A stretch of 64,000 nt of DNA, taken from assembly GCA_963820545.1 (NCBI GenBank), contig CAWGAJ010000002.1:1178001-1242000 (forward strand). Reading direction: 5' to 3'. Shown here one piece after another: positions 18,027-27,709 of the stretch; positions within the stretch are counted from its first letter, which is position 1, and every line of letters starts with the position of its first letter. Under the pieces are notes generated by a model, which saw only the letters and a program-made list of their open reading frames with translations, was not told the DNA's origin and did not search any database. A program made the translations under genes and the position numbers. This DNA comes from CAWGAJ01 sp963820545 (lineage in GTDB: Bacteria > Planctomycetota > Planctomycetia > Pirellulales > Thermoguttaceae).

Positions 18027-18953
18027 ATGAAACTTGTGGAATCGTCGTTTGCTTCTACTGCGCCTGAGGTTGAAGTAGCCACGGTCGGCAGTCCGTCGCC
18101 TGGGGAGCTGCGCGTGGCAATGGCCCAGATTGCACCCATGCTGGCCGATCGGGAGCGGAATTTCGCCCTGCACCTGGACCGCATCGAAGCGGCTCGGCGC
18201 CAACATGCCGATTTGGTGATCTTTCCCGAACTATCATTAACCGGATATTTTATTCGCGATATGGTGCCCGACCTGGCCCTGAGCCGTAACGGGCCGGAAG
18301 TGCGGCAGTTGGTCGAGGCGGCCGGCGCCATGTCGCTGGTGGCCGGCCTGGTGGAGGAATCGGCCCGGCATCGTTATTATAATGCCGCCTTCTTTGCCGA
18401 AGGCGGACGGATCGTCCATTGGCATCGAAAGGTGTATCTGCCCACTTATGGACTGTTCGACGAGCAGCGCTATTTCGCCGCCGGCGAAAGGTTCCAGGCC
18501 TTCGATACCGCCCGCTTCGGGCGCGTGGGAATTTTGATCTGCGAGGATTTTTGGCACCTTTCGGCAGCGGCGATCATGCAGGCCGAAGAGGTGGATTTTC
18601 TGATCTGCGTGGCCAATTCGCCCGGCCGGGGAGTGGAGGGGCCAAAGATCCACACCGCGGAAACTTACGAGCAAATCGCCAAAACATTTGCCCAACTCTT
18701 AGGCGCGGTGGTGATCGTCGTGAATCGCGTGGGCTTCGAGGACGGCCTGTGCTTTTGGGGCGGAAGCATGGCGGTCGGCCCCGACGGCCGAATCATCATT
18801 CAGGCCCCCATGCTCGACGAATCGTTGACTATCGCTGCCTTCGATCCGGCCGAACTGCGACGCCAACGGATGATCGCACCCTTGGCCCGCGACGAACGAC
18901 TTTTACTGACTATCGAAGAACTGGAGCGCATTAAGCGGCGCCGCTATGAATGA
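18027..18953 (+). CDS. Nitrilase-type glutaminase domain, NAD synthetase partner
   Basis: 308 residues of the carbon-nitrogen hydrolase superfamily. The Glu-Lys-Cys triad is visible: FPELSLTGY (Glu68), HRKVYLPTYG (Lys135) and LICEDFWH (Cys172). The motif GLFDEQRYF and the LCFWGGSMA block match the amidase half of glutamine-dependent NAD synthetase. The gene overlaps the next, an NAD synthetase core, by eight bases, so the two halves of the usual single enzyme are separate but coupled here. The amidase would supply ammonia from glutamine. ATG 18027 has AGGGAG just upstream. Confidence 0.85.
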   Translation: MKLVESSFASTAPEVEVATVGSPSPGELRVAMAQIAPMLADRERNFALHLDRIEAARRQHADLVIFPELSLTGYFIRDMVPDLALSRNGPEVRQLVEAAGAMSLVAGLVEESARHRYYNAAFFAEGGRIVHWHRKVYLPTYGLFDEQRYFAAGERFQAFDTARFGRVGILICEDFWHLSAAAIMQAEEVDFLICVANSPGRGVEGPKIHTAETYEQIAKTFAQLLGAVVIVVNRVGFEDGLCFWGGSMAVGPDGRIIIQAPMLDESLTIAAFDPAELRRQRMIAPLARDERLLLTIEELERIKRRRYE

Positions 18954-19785
18954 CCAGTCGCTTGCAGCCGATCTGCGCATCAACCCCGAGTTGGTCACCG
19001 AGATCCTCACGCGGTTTATCCGCACGGAGATCCGCCGGGCAGGATTCCAACGGGCAGTGGTAGGGCTCTCCGGCGGCATTGATTCCAGCGTGGTCACTTA
19101 TCTTTGCGCCCGGGCCCTCGGCCCCGACAATGTGCTGGCCGTGACCATGCCTTATAAAACCTCCAGCGAGGCCACGCGCCGCGATAGCCAATCGGTAATT
19201 AAGAGCCTGGGCGTACACTCGATCGACGTGCCGATTACGGCTCAGGTTGACGCTTATTTCGCCGCCTTTCCCGACGCCTCGCAAATGCGACTGGCCAATA
19301 AATGCGCCCGGGAACGCATGACCGTGCTCTACGATCAAAGCGCGGCGTTCCAGGCCCTGGTGGCGGGCACGAGCAACAAAAGCGAACTGCTTTTAGGCTA
19401 CGGCACACAGTTTGGCGACATGGCCTCGGCCATAAATCCGGTGGGCGATCTTTATAAAACCCAACTCTATCAATTGGCCGCATACCTGGGCGTGCCCGAG
19501 GCGATACTGCACAAAGAACCCACCGGCGACCTTTGGATCGGACAGACCGACGAAGGCGAATTGGGCTTCAGCTACGCCGAGGTCGATCGGCTGCTGATAC
19601 TCATTGTCGATCGCCGCTGGCGCCGCCAGGAATTAATCCGCGCCGGCTTTGACCCTAAGTTTATCGAGCGCGTGGCCGAGATGATCCGGCGGAATCACTA
19701 CAAGCGTCGCATGCCGGTAATTGCAAAACTCTCACACCGCACCATGGACCGGGACTTCCGATATGCGCGGGATTGGGGAACGTAA
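18946..19785 (+). CDS. nadE: NAD(+) synthetase core
   Basis: Final step of NAD synthesis: amidation of deamido-NAD with ATP. The N-type PP-loop VVGLSGGIDSSVV is at residues 38-50; GTSNKSELLLGYGTQFGDMASAINP and DLYKTQLYQLAAYLGVP are the conserved adenylate and NaAD contacts; KEPTGDLWIGQTDEGELGFSY is also typical. 279 residues is the length of the ammonia-dependent form, with no amidase domain; that domain lies in the gene just upstream (overlap 18946-18953). Frame intact. Confidence 0.93.
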   Translation: MNDQSLAADLRINPELVTEILTRFIRTEIRRAGFQRAVVGLSGGIDSSVVTYLCARALGPDNVLAVTMPYKTSSEATRRDSQSVIKSLGVHSIDVPITAQVDAYFAAFPDASQMRLANKCARERMTVLYDQSAAFQALVAGTSNKSELLLGYGTQFGDMASAINPVGDLYKTQLYQLAAYLGVPEAILHKEPTGDLWIGQTDEGELGFSYAEVDRLLILIVDRRWRRQELIRAGFDPKFIERVAEMIRRNHYKRRMPVIAKLSHRTMDRDFRYARDWGT

Positions 19786-20271
19786 AAAAGGATGAAGAGT
19801 GGACGATATGCAGTGGACGGTGGACGAAAGTTGTAGTTTAGCCGCGACCGGGCACCGACTTAATGTTGGTCGGGGAGCGGGTTTTAGGTTTAAGTTTAGC
19901 CGCGACCCGTAGGGGAGCGGGTAGTGCAAGGACGGGTGGCATGTTCCACGCTTGCCGTAGACATGTTTATTTAAAGATGCGGAAAATTACTGCATGGCCA
20001 AGCAAGCTTGGCCATGGCACCCGCACTAGCATGGCGAACATGCGGTTGCTAGATTGAAGGGATTAGGCTATGATGAACCAGGACCTGGGCGGAGGATAGG
20101 GCGTATATCATGCGCAGCATTGTCGTGGGAACCGTCCCAAGCGCCGACCCAGGGATTGTGAGCGAAGGCCTGGCGGCACGATGCCTGCCGTCTTCTCCCT
20201 TCGCTTTTCTCTTCAAAATGACAAAATCTAATCGGTAATCAACAATCCTAACACACTTAGCCCGAGGACCC
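19786..20271. other. Intergenic stretch rich in short repeats
   Basis: No gene supported. 19790-19830 is a patch of GTGGACG/GATGAAG words; 19838-19926 has two copies of TTTAGCCGCGACC...GGGAGCGGGT; 19938-20040 has a GTGGCATG...CCATGGCACCC arrangement related to the CATGTCCACG palindrome at 10976. Nothing clear is visible in 20045-20260. Confidence 0.5.
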
Positions 20272-22094
20272 GTGGTCACAATTCACGACAAACCAATTAC
20301 ATTGGGAACACACTTCGCGACTACACCTGTTCCCGACTATCCCGTGCATCCACTCCGCTCGGAAGCGCGAGTGTTGCTCCTTAGCGTCTTCGGCCCCTAT
20401 GCCCAGGACGATCAATACGGTAGCCGTCTGATCAATCCGATGGAGTTGTTTCACAACCAGGTAACGCGGGTGCAACATGCCTTCTCGATCCGTTCGTTCC
20501 ATCGATCTTGGGGGTTAATGCTGATCCAAGTTAATCTGAAGGCACTTGTACACTGCTGGACTATCCGTCTGAGGCGAGGTTTCTGGAGGAGATCAAGACC
20601 AGAAAATACGACATCATTGGGATCAGTTCGATCATTCCTAACCTACTTAAGGTACGTAGAATGTGCCGGCTGATTCGGAAGCATCAGCCCGGCGCGATCA
20701 TCGTCGTTGGCGGGCATATCGCCAATCTGCCGGATCTAAGGAGATGGGCCGATGTGGACCACATCGTCAAAGGCGACGGCGTGCGATGGATGCGGAGGTT
20801 TCTCGGAGAGGACGAGAATCAGCCAATTCGACATCCTCAGGTATTGGCAAACATTCGCCCCCGCACCATGGGCGTGTCGCTTCGCAACCACCGTGGTCTT
20901 GACACTGCAACGCTGATCCCTACCGTGGGTTGTCCCATGGGGTGCAATTTCTGCTCGACGTCGGCCATGTTCGGAGGCAAAGGAAAATTCATCGAGTTCT
21001 ACAAGACCGGCGATGAACTTTTCGACATCATGTGTGCGCTGGAGGCGAACTTGCACGCCAAAGCCTTCTTCGTCATGGACGAGAACTTCCTCTTTAACCA
21101 GAAACGGGCACTCCGGCTACTGGACTTGATGGAGAAGCATGGTAAGTCGTGGTGTCTGGATGTCTTCACCTCCGTGGACGTGTTGAGGCGATACTCGATG
21201 GAACAACTGGTCGGCCTGGGAATTAGTTGGGTGTGGCTTGGCCTGGAGGGCAAAGATACCCAATACGCGAAGCTTGCGGGAACGGATACGGTTGCCCTAG
21301 TCCGCACGCTGCAGTCGCATGGGATCCGCGTGCTCGGTTCAAGCATCATCGGTCTCGAGGAACATACGCCGGAAAACATTGGCGAAGTAATCGATTACGC
21401 GATCGGCCATAATACCGAGCTCCACCAGTTCATGCTTTATACGCCTATCCCAGGCACGCCCCTGTTCGCCGAACACGAGGCAAAAGGCACGCTGCTGGGG
21501 ATTAACGAGTCCTTGGCGGCGGATATTCATGGACAACTAAAGTTCAATTTCCGGCACGCTCACATTAAAAGCGGCCAAGAAAGCGAATTCCTCCTGCGTG
21601 CCTTCCACCGGGATTTCGCTGTAAACGGCCCGAGTATAGTCAGAATAATCCGCACCATGCTTTGTGGTTGGAAACGCTATAAAAACCACTCGAACCCACG
21701 CATCCGCGCCCGCTTTGCGTACGAGGCAGCCAAGCTGCCCGTCAAATATGCGGGCGCACTCTGGGCGGCACGGCGTCGATTCCGTGACGATCCTCATCGC
21801 TCAGAACTGATCTCCCAGATCCTGGAAGAGCTGTATGCCGAGTTCGGTTGGAAAGCCCGCCTGGCGGCGCCGATCGTCGGCCGCTATATCTACCATATGC
21901 TGCAACGCGAGGAGCGACGATTGCAGAATGGTTGGACCTATGAACCCCCGACGTATTATGAAACGAACTCGGACGACGGGCCGCAATCGGCTGTGCGAGT
22001 CGTTGGTGTAACCAGCAGCACTGCGCCAGCAGACCAATCAGCACCAGTCTCGGCCAAAGAGGAGCGGTTGGTGGAAATCAGCGCAGAAAGCTAA
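20272..22094 (+). CDS. Cobalamin-binding-type radical SAM protein (one frameshift)
   Basis: About 607 residues once repaired. The N-terminal part has a B12-binding-like Rossmann region (YDIIGISSIIPNLLKV... GAIIVVGGHIANLPDL), then the radical SAM core with CPMGCNFC and FVMDENFLFNQKRALRLL, and WVWLGLEGKD and HQFMLYTPIPGTPLF further on. The C-terminal third is helical with no known motif. The frame breaks near 20537: LIQVNL then, one base later, GTCTLLDYPSEARFLEE, consistent with one missing G in CTGGAAGG. The start is probably GTG 20272 (GAGGA upstream). Substrate unknown; methyltransferase or hopanoid/lipid-type chemistry is possible for this class. Not part of an obvious pathway here. Confidence 0.78.
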
Positions 22095-22201
22095 ATGTCT
22101 CGCTCTCTGGGAAGATATTCCTCTTAATGCCCGGTGCCATGCCCATCGGCCACGGCGGATCGTGGGCATGTGTGAACTACGAATAAATCTCTGGAATCGC
22201 C

Positions 22202-22907
22202 ATGCGTAAACCTTCCATTCCCAAAACTCGGCCTCTGGCGAAAGGACTGGTGATAGTTCACGAAGACAGGGATATTCTTGTGGTGGATAAACCGTCGGGC
22301 CTTTTAACGGTGGGCACCGATAGGGAAAAATCACGCACCGCTTACTTTATTCTGACGGATTATGTGCGCAAGGGCCGACCCAGGTCCCGGGACCGCGTTT
22401 TCATCGTGCACCGGCTGGACAGGGAAGCTTCAGGCATACTCATCTTCGCCAAGAGCGAAGAGGCCAAGCTCCGTTTGCAGGGCCAGTGGAATGAGACGGA
22501 GAAAAAGTATCTTGCCGTCGTTCATGGCAAGTGCAAAAAAAGTTCGGAAACCATTAGTACATACCTGGCCGAAAACAAAGCCCAGAGTCGTGTACTCTAC
22601 GTCCGACACGGCCAAAGGCAAGTTGTCGCATACCGCTTATAAAGTGCTCCGTCAGACAAAGGATTTTGCTTTGCTGGAAGTGGATCTGCTAACGGGCCGA
22701 AAGAACCAGATCCGCGTACATCTCGCCGGTATTGGGCACCCGATCGTAGGCGATAAGAAATACGGCAAAGGCAGTGGCTCCCACGCACGTCTGGCACTTC
22801 ATGCCCGATCCATTTCCTTCAAACACCCCATAAGCGGCGAGCCGCTTACTTTTGTGGCGAAAGTGCCTGGATATTTCACCAAGCTGGTTGGTAGGATAGA
22901 AAAGTAG
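22202..22907 (+). CDS. RluA-family pseudouridine synthase (one frameshift)
   Basis: Converts uridine to pseudouridine in rRNA or tRNA. The catalytic motif HRLDREASGILIFAKS (Asp of HRLD), the opening DILVVDKPSGLLTV and the late GRKNQIRVHLAGIGHPIVGD are all diagnostic. The S4 domain is absent, as in the short RluA/TruC-like branch. The frame changes near 22580: YLAENKA switches to PRVVYSTSDTAKGKLSHTAYK, as if one A in CAAAGCCC were surplus. About 234 residues after repair. The stop codon TAG at 22905 is part of the GTAGGTTATGC repeat that follows. Confidence 0.87.
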
Positions 22908-22926
22908 GTTATGCTTTAGCATAACT
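22904..22926. repeat. GTAGGTTATGC..GCATAAC palindrome
   Basis: GTTATGC-TTTA-GCATAAC hairpin-forming element. Further copies, in both orientations, are at 35374-35395 and 35417-35437. It supplies the stop codon of the pseudouridine synthase gene. Confidence 0.7.
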
Positions 22927-23029
22927 TATTGACTGAAAAGCCATGCAGTTCAGGCATCCTGCGACTGATAAATTATCCTTATCAGAACCGCGCAGCAAGA
23001 TTATGTGTAAGGTATGATGACCTCAAAAT

Positions 23030-24242
23030 TCATGTAGTGGGTTTTGGCATACCTTTCGGAAATTCTGGAACCCAATGCACTATGAAGTCAACGTGGAAGT
23101 CTTCCGGGCGTAGTCCCTTCACATCATTCGCCAGATTATAAACATTTGAGCCTGCTATCAAGACTCATTATCGAGCCATCTGTAAAGTAGATAATCAGGG
23201 CTTCGCTTTCGTGTACGCCTTCTATTTCCTTTCGGAAGCCGAACTCAACTTTTTCGATGGTTTTGCCCTTCATGCGCGATGCTTGGACAATCGAATAATG
23301 TGCTTGAGGCGGACAATTGATATGGGGTAGCCCTTTCTTGGCTTCATGGCGTTCATACGCTGCTTCTCCATTAACTCCAAAATCACGTTCAAGCATTGCA
23401 AGGAGTTCCTTTATAGCATTCAAACAGAGGGACAAGTCTTTTGTAAACTGTGAGAATGCAGGGAAGTTCTCGGCTGGAGGCCGCACCCCATGAGAAGCAA
23501 AGCGACGTTGCTCACTGACAAGATTTACAGCAGGCATAAAGTTCGGGGAGGTTTCGAGGTCGGGAAATAGTTCTTGTGATGGCTTCAATTGTTTTCTTAT
23601 CGTCAATTTTGATGTTTTTTCCGAGTCTGGCTGCAAGGCTAGAAATGCAACTTCTTCTCAAGGCCATCTATCAAATATCCGTACAGTCCTTTGTGTGAGT
23701 CTTGATACCGATGTGTATTTTCGGCGGCTGGATAACCCAGTGTTTCATCTATTTCGTGCTTATATAAAGGAACGTCCACCAACTCATTCGTCAAGCCATT
23801 GATTATCTTTATCGTTTTCCCAAGATAATATAATGGGCCATTGTCAACATCCCAATCCCCTTCCAAATAACGTCGCACCCAATTACCAAATCTCTCGTCA
23901 TATTCTGTTGTCCATTCTGGGTTTTTCAAACGAAATCGCTGACCATTTTTGAACATGTGCATTAGACTTATTAAATAGGTCGGGTAACCATGCTACTATA
24001 GCAAGGTTTCCATCCCGTAAAGTTCGGTATCCAAAGCGAATGCTTACAACTTCGCTGGATTTTCCCTGTACTTTCCAATTCGTTATAGTATTCATTGATA
24101 AGGCCAATTCCCCTTCAAAATAATCGGACTCAATCTTGTATTTGTGTGGCTCATTTCGATAGGCGGCAAGCACCTGTTGGTCATAATAACCTAAATATTT
24201 ATCTATCGATTTTAGTTCAGACATATTTATCTTGACATCCAT
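23030..24242 (-). CDS. Conserved-looking hypothetical, three frameshifts
   Basis: I read one gene of about 400 residues. Segment 1 (from ATG 24242) has IDKYLGYYDQQVLAAYRNEP and ends near AWLPDLFNKSNAH; segment 2 resumes MFKNGQRFRLKNPEWTTEYD (break about 23950); segment 3 resumes EEVAFLALQPDSEKTSKLTI (break about 23650, one missing G); segment 4 resumes VYNLANDVKGLRPEDFHVDF (break about 23145) and stops at 23030. Each junction restores a sensible sequence and no other stop occurs, which supports a single intact protein with one-base errors. It is soluble and no known domain is recognised. The middle part has a Pro-poor helical stretch around LNAIKELLAMLERDFG. A lower G+C than the neighbouring genes hints at acquisition. 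Confidence 0.55.
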
Positions 24243-24319
24243 TTTCGGAAATTCCTTAATTTTTTCATTTATCTTGTCCGGATTTCCGAATTTTGCACTT
24301 CTTCGAATTCAAATTCCCC

Positions 24320-24370
24320 GAATTCCGGGAGAATTCCGGGGACGCAATATTTAATTATTTGCCCATAAAT
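24320..24370. repeat. GAATTCCGGGGAC..TTTAATTATT repeat, copy 1
   Basis: GAATTCC words followed by GCAATATTTAATTATTTGCC and CATAAATCTCATG. A related block lies at 25497-25557 (GAATTCCAGCGAATTCC...CTTAATTATTGGCC...ATGAATCCCATG). Similar GAATTCCGGGGAC elements often neighbour REP-associated (Y1/IS200-like) transposases; none is present here. Confidence 0.5.
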
Positions 24371-24382
24371 CTCATGTCTATG

Positions 24383-24553
24383 TCACTGATCCGATATTTC
24401 CCGCACAAGATCGTCCCATGCGGAAATCCGGGGATCTTTGGTTCCGTACATTCCGGTGAGTTGTTCTCGTACCCAGAGGCGATCGAATTGCTTGCCTTGC
24501 GTTCTGAGGATCTGCTCGACGTCGGCGAGGTCCTTGCGGCGAAAAACATCGTC
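24383..24553 (-). pseudogene. C-terminal remnant of a nucleotidyltransferase-like toxin
   Basis: The frame encodes DDVFRRKDLADVEQILRTQG then ...LWVREQLTGMYGTKDPRISAWDDLVREISDQ and stop. The KDLADVEQIL...W block is typical of the tail of small nucleotidyltransferase-type (AbiEii/DUF6036-like) proteins. The GSx10DxD catalytic half is missing: the frame upstream runs into the preceding gene without any such motif. It appears to have been lost by deletion. Family call is tentative. Confidence 0.45.
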
Positions 24554-24780
24554 TATCTTCGGACACGGGCAGCGTGCTTTCTGAAAAACTCCCAAGTGGA
24601 TTCGGGCCAAGGGGCGGGCTCCGCGCCTGGCAGACCTGCGGCGAGCCGGCTGCGGTAGATGACGGCCGCCGCCTCGCAGGCCGCCTCGATCAGCCGGCCT
24701 CGTTCGCGCATGCTGAGCGCGCGCAACCGTGCAACATCACCGCTTTCCGTTGCGCCGTGGGCCGCGGCTTGATCGTTCAT
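24553..24780 (-). CDS. Small hypothetical, antitoxin-like partner
   Basis: About 75 residues from ATG 24780: MNDQAAAHGATESGDVARLR then LSMRERGRLIEAACEAAAVI, and a conserved-looking end PWPESTWEFFRKHAARVR. Helical and charged. The length, composition and its place right before a nucleotidyltransferase tail suggest the upstream partner of a two-gene toxin-antitoxin-like pair. The frame also continues upstream to 24840, but MNDQ is the better start. I do not recognise the family by name. Confidence 0.5.
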   Translation of the reverse strand: MNDQAAAHGATESGDVARLRALSMRERGRLIEAACEAAAVIYRSRLAAGLPGAEPAPWPESTWEFFRKHAARVRR

Positions 24781-24997
24781 AATGATATTTGCTTTGTTAG
24801 CCACTTGGTTGTGATCCTTGTTTGTTGGGTCTGACCACACAAGTTATTTTATCGTCCCATTGAGAGATAAGCTATATTCTGCCCTCACCCTAATCCTCTC
24901 CCCGATGGACCATGCCGACCATGCTGTCGCATGGTGCCCGATGGTGCCCGGCGAGGAGACCTGTATATATAAATTTATATTGTGTGAACACAGCCGT

Positions 24998-25488
24998 TCA
25001 GTCGGCATCTTTCAGTGCCAGTTCCAGTTCAATTTCGTCTCGTACTGCAATACCATCCATCCCGATCAGCGGAATGGGTTTATATTGCCGCGCAATCTCC
25101 ACAGCGTTCCGGTGAATCTTGATCAACACAAAACCCCGCTTCTGATAGAAACGCAAGGCATTCAGATTGTCATTGGTCGTTGTCAGCCATAGCGCCGACA
25201 ATGATTCTGCTGCGCCACCGCTTTGACGGAACTTATCAATGCGGCGCCAATTCCGATGGATGGACGTAAACTGTCTAAACTGACTATCTCGCAAGCATCT
25301 TCCCTCAAAGTATACGTTACCAGTCCCACTTTCTCTGTAGCCTGAGTTGCAATAAATCCGGGAAGATCGCGGGGATGATAGATTTGACCATGAGCGACGA
25401 TGAACTCTGCGCCCCAATGCTCAGCAACAAATTGAGCAACCCAATCCTGATCTGTATTATCGAGAGGTCGAACAATGAAGTCTGGCAA
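24998..25488 (-). CDS. GNAT-family N-acetyltransferase (one frameshift)
   Basis: About 163 residues. Start TTG 25488 (GGAG upstream). Reads PDFIVRPLDNTDQDWVAQFV, then VGLVTYTLREDACEIVSLDS, SIGIGAALISSVKAVAQQNH (the acetyl-CoA loop region; the canonical RGxGxG/A is here PSIGIGA) and, after a frame change near 25190, LWLTTTNDNLNALRFYQKRG, which is the typical C-terminal beta4-alpha4 segment. One base is missing around CGGCGCTATGG. Substrate unknown. It lies in the accessory-looking 23-26 kb stretch. Confidence 0.75.
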
Positions 25489-25496
25489 TGTCGTTC

Positions 25497-25557
25497 TCCA
25501 CTCAATTCCGAATTCCAGCGAATTCCATACTTAATTATTGGCCTATGAATCCCATGG
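25497..25557. repeat. GAATTCC..TTAATTATT repeat, copy 2
   Basis: Second copy of the element at 24320-24370, in the same orientation 1.2 kb away, just outside the acetyltransferase gene. The two copies bracket the antitoxin/nucleotidyltransferase remnant and the GNAT gene. Confidence 0.45.
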
Positions 25558-25601
25558 AGACATTATATTATTTCCTCTCCCAATGTCTAATGGGACCTTT
25601 T

Positions 25602-26935
25602 TTATTCCGTGCGAGTGATGGCTTGATCAAGCAGATCGGGCATATTTCTGATAGTCTGGAGATCGGCGACGAGGCGCGGGTGGGCGAAGATGCGCACGCG
25701 TTTCACATAGTCGTCGAATTGCTCTGTGGCCAGCGTGTGGATAACAGGCGAGACTTCGCCCAGTGGGCGGTAAAGGCCTTCCTTGGGGAAGAAGATTTCG
25801 ACGTTAAATTCCACTTCGCGCGTCACCGGTGGGGCATCGAAGATGATTTCGTGGGGGGCGACCACGCGGCCTAAGGCCGTGCTCACGGCCGCGGCAAATT
25901 GCTCGGCACAGGCCACCAGCCAGGGATAAGGCCGCCGGGCCAGGCGATCATACATTTCAGGATGTTCGAAAATACTGTATTGGGCCAGGCGCTTGTACAA
26001 CTGGCGCGAAGGACCAAAAAGACCGCCGAGCAATTCGCCTGCCGGAGAGCCTTCGCCGGCCCGCTGCAACTCGGCGATCATCTCCTGTTCGGACATGCGA
26101 AACAGCCCGTCGAGGTCCAGCGTGCCGTGCAGCAGATAAAACGCCCGTTGCAGCATGGCCGTGGCCGAACGCACGCTATGATGCCAGTACACTTCGCTGA
26201 ACATCACATAGCGGGCGAAAACCATCAGTTCGGCGGCGGTCTTGCCTTTGTCGGTGATGGCCAGGCCGTCGGCGGATTGGTTCAGACACAGACTTCCCAA
26301 GAGGCGCTGCTGATCGAAGTTCCGGCCATAAGGTACGCCGGCGTGCAGGCTGTCGCGATAGAGATAATCCATCTTATCGATGTCGATCGGCCCGGAAATC
26401 ATGCTGTGCAAAATGCGCGAGGCGGAGTGGCGTGGTTTTTCGCTCAGCAGGGCGACGACGTCGCGGGGATTGATGCCCCAATCGTGCCGCAGCACGTCGG
26501 CAATTTCGCCTTCCAGTAAAAAACTGTTGGCGAAAAGTTCGTGGCTGGGAACACTGGGCAGGCACATGTCTTCGAGGGGATGACAAAAGGGCCAGTGCCC
26601 CAGATCGTGTAATAGTGCCGCCGCGATAAATACCTCGGCCTCTTCGGCACGCACGGCGGCGACGAATCGCTCGTCGTGATGAAAGTTGCTGCAAATATAA
26701 CAATCCCAAACGATACACGCCCAAGGAGTGCTCGAAACGGGTGTGGACTGCGGCCGGATAGACAAGCGACACCAGGCCCAATTGGCTGATGCGCAAGGCG
26801 GCGGAAATCGGCGGTGTCGATAAGTTGGCGCACCCGGGGCGTTAGAGGCACGTCGAGCTCGGGCGGAATGCGGACCATCGAGCGCCGGGAATCCAAAGCA
26901 CACAATTCAGGAATGTCGCGTAGTATACAGTTCAC
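25602..26935 (-). CDS. HD-domain phosphohydrolase (two frameshifts)
   Basis: About 445 residues after repair. From ATG 26935 the protein reads IPPELDVPLTPRVRQLIDTA DFRRL, then (break near 26795) RISQLGLVSLVYPAAVHTRF EHSLGVYRLGLLYLQQL, then (break near 26690) HHDERFVAAVRAEEAEVFIA and LLHDLGHWPFCHPLED. The metal ligands H..HD..D of the HD superfamily are thus His in TRFEHSLG and HDLGH, with a later GPIDIDKMDYLYRDSLHAG. This arrangement matches YdhJ/SAMHD1-like dNTP or nucleotide phosphohydrolases. The C-terminal domain is unassigned. Cytosolic. Confidence 0.82.
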
Positions 26936-27010
26936 AGTTTACAGTTTACAGTTCTACGTTCTGACTTCTGCCTTTTGCATTCATCCTTTAGAGTACAGTC
27001 TACAGCCTAC
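26927..27010. repeat. Short-word patch CAGTTTACAGTTTACAG
   Basis: Imperfect repetition of ACAGTTTACAGTT, TTCTACGTTCTGACTTCTGCC and TACAGTCTACAGCCTAC fills the gap between the HD gene and the zinc-ribbon membrane protein. Confidence 0.55.
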
Positions 27011-27013
27011 ATT

Positions 27014-27700
27014 CTAATATTTAACGTTCCAAATCCAATCCAGGCCGGCTGCCCAGCGAAGAATAATGGTTGTTATGAGGTAAAAAGAATAATGGAAAAA
27101 AGCATTACCGAGTTCCAGATCGAGCGTGAGCGAGGCGGAAATCGCGCCGGCAATAAAAAACGGGGAAGCGACGAAGATCCAATTCCAAACCTCGCCGCTT
27201 AAAATACTCTCGGCCGGGTAGGCAAATACGCCCCAGAGCAGCGCGTAAATCAATCCGCAAATCGTTGCCCGGATTATCAGTGATATGCCTTTATAAGGCT
27301 CTAATTCGTCATTGTAAAGGAAACTATAGGCGGCCCAGGCCAAAAGCGGCGAGAGGAGCGTCAAAACCAGGGCAGAGAGGAAAGGATTGTCTTTTAACAG
27401 CCCCATCTTCCCAGCCCATAACGCCAAGGCGAAAATCGCCAAAGCACCGCCCGGGAAGACCGCGGCCAAGAACAGGTTGAAATTGGTATCTTCTCGTGCG
27501 ATGGGCTTGGTTACCAATTGGCCATCGAGGCCGCGTCCGCCTTGTTCAAAATGATCGGGCTCGTGGATTATGACCTCTTCGGCCTTGGCGAGAACCTTGA
27601 TGGGCTGTTTGCATCTCGGACAAGGGCCAGTTTTGCCGGCGAAACGATCGCTGACCTTAAATCGCTTCCCGCAACCAGGACAAACAACAATTATCGACAT
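27014..27700 (-). CDS. Zinc-ribbon multi-span membrane protein
   Basis: 228 residues. An N-terminal zinc ribbon CPGCGKRFKVSD...GPCPRCKQPI (two CxxC pairs within the first 35 residues) is followed by a short polar linker and about five hydrophobic spans, e.g. LFLAAVFPGGALAIFALALW, LSALVLTLLSPLLAWAAYSF, ATICGLIYALLWGVFAY, FVASPFFIAGAISASL and FYLITTIILRWAAGL. Proteins of this layout are abundant in Planctomycetes and unassigned. ATG 27700 lies nine bases after the stop of the ACT-domain gene upstream on this strand, so the two are probably co-transcribed. Confidence 0.8.
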   Translation of the reverse strand: MSIIVVCPGCGKRFKVSDRFAGKTGPCPRCKQPIKVLAKAEEVIIHEPDHFEQGGRGLDGQLVTKPIAREDTNFNLFLAAVFPGGALAIFALALWAGKMGLLKDNPFLSALVLTLLSPLLAWAAYSFLYNDELEPYKGISLIIRATICGLIYALLWGVFAYPAESILSGEVWNWIFVASPFFIAGAISASLTLDLELGNAFFHYSFYLITTIILRWAAGLDWIWNVKY

Positions 27701-27709
27701 GCAATCTTT

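Noticed and set aside
20045..20260. Small RNA or riboswitch upstream of the radical SAM gene
   Set aside because: No cobalamin-riboswitch box or convincing fold could be traced by eye.
26927..27010. Microsatellite as an attachment site
   Set aside because: No integrase, tRNA edge or second copy with the same words.
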